Shown here: positions 1 to 5,469 of the stretch, one piece after another | Position numbering within the stretch: position 1 is the stretch's first letter | Layout of the letters: every line of letters begins with the position of its first letter | Source: an uncultured Merdimonas sp. | GTDB taxonomy: Bacteria; Bacillota; Clostridia; Lachnospirales; Lachnospiraceae | NCBI GenBank assembly: GCA_944378225.1 | Contig: CALWGE010000028.1 | Location: forward strand, 1-33,003 | Length of the DNA stretch: 33,003 nucleotides | Direction: 5' to 3' | Made by a program: the position numbers and the translations under genes | The notes under the pieces: generated by a model | What the model was told of the DNA's origin: nothing | What the model saw: the letters and a program-made list of their open reading frames with translations, nothing else | Databases searched by the model: none

Positions 1-49
1 CACTTGAGAAAGTGCGAAGCGTCATAGGATAGAAAATGTCGAAAATGGA

Positions 50-78
50 TTGACAGTATATAGTTTTGAAGGTACAAT
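50..78 (+). promoter_or_regulatory. Sigma-A promoter of the tRNA operon
   Basis: TTGACA at 50-55 and TACAAT at 73-78 are separated by exactly 17 bases, a near-consensus vegetative promoter. It ends 13 bases before tRNA-Asp and is the only good promoter seen ahead of the six tRNA genes, so it probably drives them as one transcript. Confidence 0.8.
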
Positions 79-91
79 CAAAGTAAGGTTT

Positions 92-165
92 GGCCCGATG
101 GCTCAGTTGGTTAGAGCGCCGCCCTGTCACGGCGGAGGTCGTGGGTTCGAGTCCCATTCGGGTCG
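92..165 (+). tRNA. tRNA-Asp (GTC)
   Basis: Full cloverleaf. The acceptor arm GGCCCGA (92-98) pairs with TCGGGTC (158-164, one G-T), and the discriminator is G165, as expected for Asp. The anticodon stem CCGCC/GGCGG encloses a loop carrying GTC, and the T-arm has GGTTCGA. CCA is not encoded. First gene of the six-tRNA operon. Confidence 0.97.
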
Positions 166-222
166 CTTACATCAGTTTTGATGTAAATGTACAGTGTGTG
201 AATAGACATACAAAGTACGAAT

Positions 223-295
223 GGGATCTTAGCTCAGCTGGGAGAGCATCTGCCTTACAAGCAGAGGGTCATAGGTTCGAGCCCTATAGGTCCCA
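223..295 (+). tRNA. tRNA-Val (TAC)
   Basis: Acceptor GGGATCT (223-229) pairs with AGGTCCC (288-294, one T-G). The anticodon loop CTTACAA gives TAC, which reads GTA and probably other Val codons by wobble. The discriminator is A295. D-arm AGCTCAGCTGGGAGAGC and T-arm GGTTCGA are standard. CCA is not encoded. Confidence 0.97.
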
Positions 296-321
296 TTTAT
301 ACAGCTTTTTAGCTGTAAAGT

Positions 322-394
322 GCCGATGTGGCTCAATTGGCAGAGCAGCTGATTTGTAATCAGCAGGTTATCGGTTCGAGTCCGATCATCGGCT
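322..394 (+). tRNA. tRNA-Thr (TGT)
   Basis: Acceptor GCCGATG (322-328) pairs fully with CATCGGC (387-393); discriminator T394. The anticodon stem GCTGA/TCAGC encloses TTTGTAA, giving anticodon TGT. T-arm GGTTCGAGTCC is standard. CCA is not encoded. Confidence 0.97.
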
Positions 395-444
395 TGAGCG
401 GAATATAAAACGTGCATCAGCCGTTGAAGGACCGCGATTCATAT

Positions 445-526
445 GGGGGAATTCCCGAGTGGCCAAAGGGGGCAGACTGTAAATCTGTTAGCTGTGCTTT
501 CAGTGGTTCGAATCCACTTTCCCCCA
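445..526 (+). tRNA. tRNA-Tyr (GTA)
   Basis: Class II tRNA with a long variable arm, which accounts for its 82-base length. Acceptor GGGGGAA (445-451) pairs with TTCCCCC (519-525), discriminator A526. The anticodon loop CTGTAAA gives GTA. The long variable arm and GTA anticodon are the expected form for bacterial Tyr. Confidence 0.97.
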
Positions 527-567
527 CTCTTGTTTATCTGAAAAGATAAACTTCTTTTATATTATAA

Positions 568-641
568 CGCGAGGTGGAGCAGTCTGGAAGCTCGTCGGGC
601 TCATAACCCGAAGGTCACAGGTTCAAATCCTGTCCTCGCAA
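568..641 (+). tRNA. Initiator tRNA-fMet (CAT)
   Basis: Anticodon loop CTCATAA gives CAT. Two bacterial initiator hallmarks are visible: the first acceptor pair is a C568-A640 mismatch (C1-A72), and the anticodon stem ends in three consecutive G-C pairs (TCGGG/CCCGA). The discriminator is A641. These features separate it from elongator tRNA-Met. Confidence 0.97.
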
Positions 642-686
642 CTTGGGCGCACGAAGCAGTTGTATTCGTGCTCCTGTTTTATAAAA

Positions 687-759
<73 letters not shown>

Positions 760-767
760 TATCAGAG

Positions 768-800
768 AAAACTATCGTATTTGATACGATAGTTTTTTTT
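768..800 (+). terminator. Terminator of the tRNA operon
   Basis: ACTATCGTAT (771-780) pairs perfectly with ATACGATAGT (784-793) around a 3-base loop, flanked by A's upstream and an eight-T run (793-800). Classic rho-independent terminator right after tRNA-Phe. Confidence 0.92.
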
Positions 801-882
801 ATTGCAAATTTAAGAAAATTTGTCGCCGTATATAGTTCTATTGAATATGATAGAGAAAAAGGACGAGGAATGATTAAATATA

Positions 883-1095
883 ATGAGTGAAAAAAGAAAA
901 AAATGGCTTCGGGCTGCTGTAATAAGAGCAGTCAGAACCATGGCTCAGACTGCGATAGCCATGATAGGAACAACAGCCATGACTCTGGGTGATATTAACT
1001 GGCTTATGGTTGGGAGTGCGTCAGTTATGTCAGGTATTTTATCACTGCTTACCGCGATGACGGGGCTTCCGGAAATTGAGGACAGCCAGGGGTAA
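883..1095 (+). CDS. Small phage-type holin
   Basis: This 70-residue protein has a basic N-terminus (residues 3-11, KRKKW-rich) followed by two hydrophobic stretches (about 20-38 and 42-59). That layout, and the wording around TLGDINWLMVGSASVM, match r1t-type phage holins, which form lesions in the membrane and release an endolysin. The amidase 33 bases downstream is the expected partner. A GAGG sits upstream but is 13 or more bases from the ATG, so the start is only fairly secure. The pair is more AT-rich to the eye than the housekeeping genes later in the window, consistent with transfer. The family call is by sequence feel and context, not a search. Confidence 0.7.
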   Translation: MSEKRKKWLRAAVIRAVRTMAQTAIAMIGTTAMTLGDINWLMVGSASVMSGILSLLTAMTGLPEIEDSQG

Positions 1096-1128
1096 AGGTG
1101 TATTGCTGTATATAGAAAGGAAGAGTGT

Positions 1129-1863
1129 ATGATAGTTAATGTTCATGCCGGACATAATCCGGCCGGGATGATTGCCTGTGGAGCAGTAGGGCTGATAGAT
1201 GAAAGTACGGAAAACAGAAGAGTAAAAGATGAAGTAATGCGTCAGTTGAAAGCATTGGGGCATACGGTTTATGACTGTACTGTGAATAATGGAAGCAGTC
1301 AGGGTGATGTCCTGAAGAAAATAGTAGAAAAATGCAATGCACACAAGGCGGATTTGGATATCAGTATTCATTTTAATGCCGGTGCAAATGATAAGAATGG
1401 AAATGGTCGCACAACAGGTACAGAGGTCTTTGTTCATTCTGCATCCAGTATGGCAAAAGAATATGCAGATAAGGTGTGCAGGGAAATTTCAGCGCTGGGT
1501 TTCAGAAACAGGGGAGTAAAGTACAGCACAACCTTATATGTTTTAAAAAACACAAAAGCGCCTTCCATGCTTATAGAGTGCTGCTTTGTGGACGATAAGG
1601 ATGATGTAAAGCTCTATGATTATAAAAAAATGGCCTCAGCTGTGGTAAGAGGGATTGTGGGAAAGAATCCGGAACCTGTAAAAACAGAAGCCACTTCTGA
1701 AGTCAAGCCCCAGGATAAAATTCCGGGTGGTTCTGCTTCAGAAAGTAAAACATTGTACCGGGTTCAGGTAGGAGCTTATGCAGACAGGAGCAATGCAGAA
1801 GCCATGAAAGACAGGCTTGGAAAAGCAGGAATAGATGCTGTGATTGTACAGGTGTCAGTGTAG
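1129..1863 (+). CDS. N-acetylmuramoyl-L-alanine amidase (endolysin) with SPOR tail
   Basis: 244 residues. Residues 1 to about 175 are an Amidase_3 zinc hydrolase that cuts the amide bond between muramic acid and the stem peptide. Visible zinc or catalytic residues are H9 (HAGHNP), an E around 25-28 (ESTENR), H81 (SIHFNAG) and E150 (LIECCFVDD). A linker rich in P, E, K and S leads to a short C-terminal SPOR-like region (about 208-244, starting LYRVQVGAYADRSNAEAM) that should bind glycan. There is no signal peptide, as expected for a lysin released through a holin. The start has AAGGAAG just upstream. The architecture is that of clostridial phage endolysins rather than a sporulation amidase; the holin neighbour supports this. 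Confidence 0.88.
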   Translation: MIVNVHAGHNPAGMIACGAVGLIDESTENRRVKDEVMRQLKALGHTVYDCTVNNGSSQGDVLKKIVEKCNAHKADLDISIHFNAGANDKNGNGRTTGTEVFVHSASSMAKEYADKVCREISALGFRNRGVKYSTTLYVLKNTKAPSMLIECCFVDDKDDVKLYDYKKMASAVVRGIVGKNPEPVKTEATSEVKPQDKIPGGSASESKTLYRVQVGAYADRSNAEAMKDRLGKAGIDAVIVQVSV

Positions 1864-1891
1864 TATATATGGAATGTTAACGTAGACTGTA

Positions 1892-1944
1892 AAAAGAAGA
1901 CAGGAGGAACAGTTCTGATTTATCTGTTTCTCCTGTCTTCTTTT
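1892..1944 (+). terminator. Strong hairpin terminator after the amidase
   Basis: A 21-base arm at 1892-1912 pairs with 1924-1944 with a single G-T pair, around an 11-base loop. The arms begin with AAAAGAAG and end with CTTCTTTT, so the hairpin could work on both strands. It closes the lysis pair. Confidence 0.9.
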
Positions 1945-2288
1945 GCTTGAGATTATAATTATTTTATGATAAATATGAAAGCTTATTTTAATCGAGGGAG
2001 TGGGGCTTCACTCTGGAAGCCCCTGAGTGTTATGAATGAAATACTGATATGTGTTCCTGCTACGCTTATTAATATATCAGATAATTAAGGCTAAAGTATG
2101 TACAATCTCTAAAAAAAGTATAATGAGCATTAAGAAATTCTTACGGAAAGAAGAAGAAATCATTTATTTGTATCTGTATTGGCGTAGGACGCTATAAATT
2201 TCTGCAGGAGTTAACTTGGTAAACAGGATTAACTGAAAGAAAGGCGGAAATAATGTAATATTTGACTGTAAAGAAGGATTTTTTAAAT
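1945..2288. other. Gene-free AT-rich spacer
   Basis: No convincing coding region. It contains a perfect 8-bp hairpin (GGGGCTTC 2002-2009 with GAAGCCCC 2016-2023) without a following T-run. Upstream is a weak promoter-like pair, TTGAGA 1947-1952 and TAAATA 1970-1975, with 17-base spacing. Together they could mark a small RNA, but the support is thin. The rest shows nothing recognisable. Confidence 0.4.
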
Positions 2289-2322
2289 AAAAAACCGGGT
2301 CCTGATTCAGACTCGGTTTTTT
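2289..2322 (-). terminator. Terminator of the minus-strand tRNA operon
   Basis: The 13-base arms 2289-2301 and 2310-2322 pair with one G-T around an 8-base loop. On the minus strand the hairpin lies 2 bases after tRNA-Val and ends in a T-run. A's and T's on both sides make it bidirectional in form. Confidence 0.9.
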
Positions 2323-2324
2323 TA

Positions 2325-2398
2325 TGGAAGCAATGGGGTTCGAACCCATGACCTCTCGCGTGTGAGGCGAACGCTCATCCCAGCTGAGCTATGCTTCC
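2325..2398 (-). tRNA. tRNA-Val (CAC)
   Basis: Read on the minus strand. Acceptor GGAAGCA (from 2398) pairs with TGCTTCC (to 2326), with discriminator A at 2325. Anticodon loop CTCACAC gives CAC, which reads GTG only. It complements the TAC isoacceptor at 223-295. Second gene of a two-tRNA operon. Confidence 0.96.
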
Positions 2399-2457
2399 AA
2401 AAATGTGGGGTAGCTGCACGAAAATATCTTTATTTTATATAGATAGCAGTTCGTCCA

Positions 2458-2530
2458 TGGACCTGAAGGGATTCGAACCCTCGACCTCTGCGTTGCGAAC
2501 GCAGCGCTCTCCCAACTGAGCTACAAGCCC
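2458..2530 (-). tRNA. tRNA-Ala (CGC)
   Basis: Read on the minus strand. Acceptor GGGCTTG (from 2530) pairs with CAGGTCC. The third pair is G3-T70, the G-U identity element of alanine tRNA, which confirms the anticodon reading. Anticodon loop TTCGCAA gives CGC (codon GCG). The discriminator is A at 2458. Confidence 0.96.
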
Positions 2531-2569
2531 TTATAAATCATAAAATATAGCTGACTTATTATCAAAAAT

Positions 2570-2597
2570 ATTGTAGCACGTTCGGAGAAAAAATCAA
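2570..2597 (-). promoter_or_regulatory. Promoter of the Ala/Val tRNA operon
   Basis: On the minus strand, TTGATT (2597-2592) and TACAAT (2575-2570) are 16 bases apart and 39 bases upstream of tRNA-Ala. The -35 box is two bases off consensus, the -10 one. Confidence 0.65.
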
Positions 2598-2621
2598 GTA
2601 GGAGTACGGAATGGTTGAAAA

Positions 2622-2650
2622 TTGACAGGCAGAGTATCTCACAGTATACT
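2622..2650 (+). promoter_or_regulatory. Sigma-A promoter of the aldolase gene
   Basis: TTGACA (2622-2627), a 17-base spacer and TATACT (2645-2650). Transcription should start near 2657, only about 14 bases before the ATG, so the GGAGG at 2657-2661 would lie at the very 5' end of the message. Confidence 0.85.
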
Positions 2651-2670
2651 GGAAATGGAGGTAAGAAAGT

Positions 2671-3717
2671 ATGATTTCGTTTGAAAATGATTATTCGGCG
2701 GGAGCACATCCCAGGATTCTGGATAAATTGAAAGAGACAAATATGGAGCCGCTGCCCGGTTATGAGACAGATCACTACTGTGAAAGTGCGGCAGAAAAAA
2801 TACGGAAAAGCTGCAGCTGTCCTGAGGCAGATGTGTATTTCCTGGCAGGAGGCACGCAGACAAACGCAGTAGTTATTTCGGCTTTACTGCGTTCTTATGA
2901 AGGAGTTCTGGCAGCAGAAACGGGTCACGTAAATACGCATGAGGCCGGTGCCATCGAATATACGGGCCATAAAGTACTGACATTGCCGGAGCACCAGGGA
3001 AAGCTGGATGCAGGGGAACTGAGAGCTTATATGGAAAAATTCTACGGGGACGCAAATCATGAACATGAAGTGTTCCCTGGTATGGTTTATCTGTCCTGGC
3101 CTACAGAATATGGGACATTGTACAGTCGGAAAGAGCTGGATGGAATTGCAGCGGTATGCGGGGAATACAATCTTCCTCTTTATATTGACGGAGCACGGTT
3201 GGGATATGGATTGATGAGCGGAGAAACGGATGTGACCCTTTCGGATCTTGCCCGAATCTGTGACGTCTTTTATATTGGAGGCACTAAAGTAGGTGCATTG
3301 TGCGGAGAGGCTGTGGTATTTCCAAAAGGAAACGCGCCGAAGTATTTTATGACGATTGTGAAACAGCATGGCGCTATGCTTGCAAAGGGCAGACTTCTGG
3401 GAGTGCAGTTTGACACGCTTTTTACAGATGATCTGTATTTTCATATCAGCCGAAATGCCATTGAGGCGGCACACAGACTGAGAAAAATTCTGCATGAGAA
3501 AAAACTTCCTTTTTATCTGGAATCGCCTACAAACCAGCAGTTTGTGGTTCTGAAGGATGAAATCTACCAAAAACTTCAGGAGAGAGTAGCGCTGAGTTAT
3601 TGGGACAAAACAGATGAGGCTCATACTGTGGTACGGTTTGCCACAAGCTGGTCGACTACGGAGAGTGACCTGAAAGAACTGGAGAAAATTCTTACGGAAA
3701 TTTCAGAAACCCGCTGA
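2671..3717 (+). CDS. Threonine-aldolase-family PLP enzyme (beta-eliminating lyase)
   Basis: 348 residues, normal for low-specificity threonine aldolases, which cleave L-threonine or L-allo-threonine to glycine and acetaldehyde. This is a fold-type I PLP enzyme. GGTQTN (60-65) fits the phosphate-binding loop; H86 in TGHVNTHEAGA should stack on the cofactor; D173 and R176 in YIDGARLG contact the PLP ring; K206 in YIGGTKVG is the Schiff-base lysine. The C-terminal part (about 240-348) is the small domain. The ATG has GGAGG 9 bases upstream. Its own promoter makes it a single-gene unit or the head of a short operon with the broken CGGC gene. Substrate choice within the family cannot be read from sequence alone. 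Confidence 0.87.
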   Translation: MISFENDYSAGAHPRILDKLKETNMEPLPGYETDHYCESAAEKIRKSCSCPEADVYFLAGGTQTNAVVISALLRSYEGVLAAETGHVNTHEAGAIEYTGHKVLTLPEHQGKLDAGELRAYMEKFYGDANHEHEVFPGMVYLSWPTEYGTLYSRKELDGIAAVCGEYNLPLYIDGARLGYGLMSGETDVTLSDLARICDVFYIGGTKVGALCGEAVVFPKGNAPKYFMTIVKQHGAMLAKGRLLGVQFDTLFTDDLYFHISRNAIEAAHRLRKILHEKKLPFYLESPTNQQFVVLKDEIYQKLQERVALSYWDKTDEAHTVVRFATSWSTTESDLKELEKILTEISETR

Positions 3718-3779
3718 TAAGGATATCAGGTATCCGGAGATGGAACCTGGTTGCAATGAAAGAGAAGGGAGAAGAAGCT

Positions 3780-4112
3780 TTGAAGGTAGGAATTATATGA
3801 TGTAAACAGACGGAGGATTTTTGTCCCGGAACCACAGATTTTCGTATGGTCAGAGAGAAAAAAGGGGCCTTTGAAGGGGTGGAGGAAGAGATTGAGATAA
3901 TTGGTTTTATTAATTGTGGAGGTTGTCCTGCAAAAAAAGCAGTTCTTAGAGCAAGAGAACTGGTAAAACGCGGGGCAGATACAATTGCTTTTGCCAGTTG
4001 CATTCAAAAGGGAACCCCTATAGGGTATCCATGTCCCTTCGCAAAAAGAATGAAAGATATCATTGAACAGGATTTAGGAGATAGCGTTACATTTTTGGAA
4101 TATACACATTAA
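3780..4112 (+). pseudogene. CGGC-domain protein gene interrupted by TGA at codon 7
   Basis: The frame from ATG 3846 gives 88 residues of a CGGC-domain protein (INCGGCPAKKAV, then ASCIQKGTPIGYPCPF), a small cysteine-rich presumed metal-binding family. Coding sense continues upstream of that ATG in the same frame: TTG 3780, residues LKVGII, a TGA at 3798-3800, then CKQTEDFCPGTTDFR running into M3846. GGGAG at 3767-3771 is 8 bases before the TTG, so TTG 3780 looks like the real start, while ATG 3846 has no ribosome site. As I recall the family, arginine usually stands at the TGA position (GIIRC), so a single base change from CGA or AGA would explain the stop. I see no convincing SECIS hairpin after the TGA. 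Alternatives are readthrough, selenocysteine or a sequencing error. Confidence 0.65.
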
Positions 4113-4220
4113 TACGAAAGTATGCTCGGCAGTCTTTGTGATTTTAAAGAAATTTCTGTTGTGCTCTTCTCCTATCCGCCATTTTGCTTCAAGGATTATT
4201 GCGGCATTGCAGGTTGGGGC

Positions 4221-4249
4221 TTGACGCTTTTCCTGAGAAAGGGTAGATT
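4221..4249 (+). promoter_or_regulatory. Promoter of the ytvI-like gene
   Basis: TTGACG (4221-4226), a 17-base spacer and TAGATT (4244-4249). It implies a leader of about 57 bases before ATG 4313. It is of vegetative type; I did not find a sigma-E pattern here. Confidence 0.6.
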
Positions 4250-4263
4250 GTTATTAGGTGAAG

Positions 4264-4282
4264 TCCGTCGAAATACGACGGA
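4264..4282 (+). other. Leader hairpin upstream of the ytvI-like gene
   Basis: TCCGTCG (4264-4270) and CGACGGA (4276-4282) pair perfectly around AAATA. It lies within the predicted leader, has no T-run and leaves the GGAGG at 4297-4301 free, so it may act as a 5' stabiliser rather than a terminator. Confidence 0.45.
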
Positions 4283-4312
4283 GGATGCCGGAATTCGGAG
4301 GATTGCTGAACG

Positions 4313-5386
4313 ATGAATATTGAGACACAAAAACGGTTTCTGATCAGAATAGGCTTTTGGGCGGTAGTGGTGCTGCTTCTGATGATTGGATTGAAATATA
4401 TACTGCCGGTTGTACTGCCGTTTGTGGCAGCGTTTTTCATAGCAGCTCTTCTGAATCGGCCGATTGTATATTTGTCGAAGAAACTGAAAGGAAGACGTGT
4501 TTTACCGGCTGTGTGCCTGACTCTTCTGTTTTATGTGCTGGCTGGTGCTTTGTTCAGTTTTCTGGGAATCCGGGTGCTGATGTTTGTATGGGAAACAGTG
4601 CGGACACTGCCGCAGCTGTACAGAAATACACTGGAGCCGGCTCTGGAAACTGCATTTGGGAACATTCAGGTTTATCTGGAAGAACTGGATCCTGCGGTTG
4701 TAGCTACACTCACTGACAATGTGAATTCTGCGCTGGGCTCTCTGGGCAGTTTCGTAACCAATGCGTCAGTAAGGATCATTTCCTATATTTCAGGTATAGC
4801 GGCATCGGTACCTGGATTGTTCCTGAATATCGTGATAACAATTATCGTCACCTTTTTTCTGGCGATTGACTATCCGAAGATAACGACTTTTCTTGTGCGT
4901 CAGCTTTCGGACAGGGGAGGTGCCTGTTTTGCAGAAGTGCGCAGTTATGTAGGGGGAACATTGCTGAAATGTCTGGCATCCTATGCGTTAATTCTCTGCA
5001 TTACATTTGCGGAAATTGCCATTGGCCTGACAATTTTGAGGGTGCCTAATGCAATTCTGATCGCAGTATGTATCGCTGTTTTTGATATTCTTCCTGTTCT
5101 GGGTACCGGCGGTATCATGATTCCATGGGCGATTATCTGTCTGCTTATGGGAAAATGGGTGCTGGGATTCGGATTGCTGATATTGTATGTAACAATCACT
5201 GTAATCCGGAATATTATTGAACCGAAAATTGTGGGGCTTCAGGTGGGACTTCATCCGGTGGTGACACTGCTCAGCATGTTGACAGGACTCCAGTTTTTCG
5301 GAATTCTCGGTCTTTTCGGTTTTCCGATTACACTCTCTCTGCTGAAAAACCTCAATGATAAGGGTGTTATTCATATATTCAAATAG
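4313..5386 (+). CDS. ytvI: AI-2E-family membrane protein, YtvI-like (sporulation)
   Basis: 357 residues with about eight membrane segments, for example residues 12-45 (VVVLLLMIGLKYILPVV onward), 60-90, 165-185, 215-275 and 280-345. The pattern PxxxAxxxAxLLNRPI near the start, the long loop at about 95-150 and the C-terminal RNIIEPKIVGLQVGLHPVVTLLSM block are hallmarks of the AI-2E/PerM exporter superfamily. The length and loop match the YtvI subgroup found in endospore formers. The true substrate is unknown for the family; quorum-signal export should not be assumed. The start has GGAGG 11 bases upstream. It carries its own promoter and is followed by a hairpin before the UvrA-like gene. Confidence 0.82.
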   Translation: MNIETQKRFLIRIGFWAVVVLLLMIGLKYILPVVLPFVAAFFIAALLNRPIVYLSKKLKGRRVLPAVCLTLLFYVLAGALFSFLGIRVLMFVWETVRTLPQLYRNTLEPALETAFGNIQVYLEELDPAVVATLTDNVNSALGSLGSFVTNASVRIISYISGIAASVPGLFLNIVITIIVTFFLAIDYPKITTFLVRQLSDRGGACFAEVRSYVGGTLLKCLASYALILCITFAEIAIGLTILRVPNAILIAVCIAVFDILPVLGTGGIMIPWAIICLLMGKWVLGFGLLILYVTITVIRNIIEPKIVGLQVGLHPVVTLLSMLTGLQFFGILGLFGFPITLSLLKNLNDKGVIHIFK

Positions 5387-5410
5387 ATCGGGAATAGATC
5401 GGGACAGGAT

Positions 5411-5443
5411 CCGGGTATCTCTGCTTTGGGGCGGAATACCCGG
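5411..5443 (+). terminator. Weak terminator or attenuator hairpin
   Basis: CCGGGTAT (5411-5418) pairs with ATACCCGG (5436-5443), followed by TCTTTGTG rather than a clean T-run. It may end or partly attenuate the ytvI transcript before the UvrA-like gene. Confidence 0.5.
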
Positions 5444-5469
5444 TCTTTGTGAAATAGGAAAGGAAAAGC

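Noticed and set aside
90-359. Open frames over the tRNA cluster on both strands (90-359 plus, 229-417 minus, 660-890 plus)
   Set aside because: They translate tRNA sequence (for example RWLSWLERRPV and DRTRTDNLL patterns) and have no ribosome sites; the cloverleaves explain the region.
3798-3850. Bacterial SECIS element after the TGA of the CGGC gene
   Set aside because: Only 3-4 bp pairings could be made within the expected distance; no stable stem with the usual apical G/bulged U was found.
4122-4316. 64-residue frame between the CGGC gene and ytvI
   Set aside because: It spans the ytvI promoter and leader hairpin, and has no ribosome site or family-like sequence.
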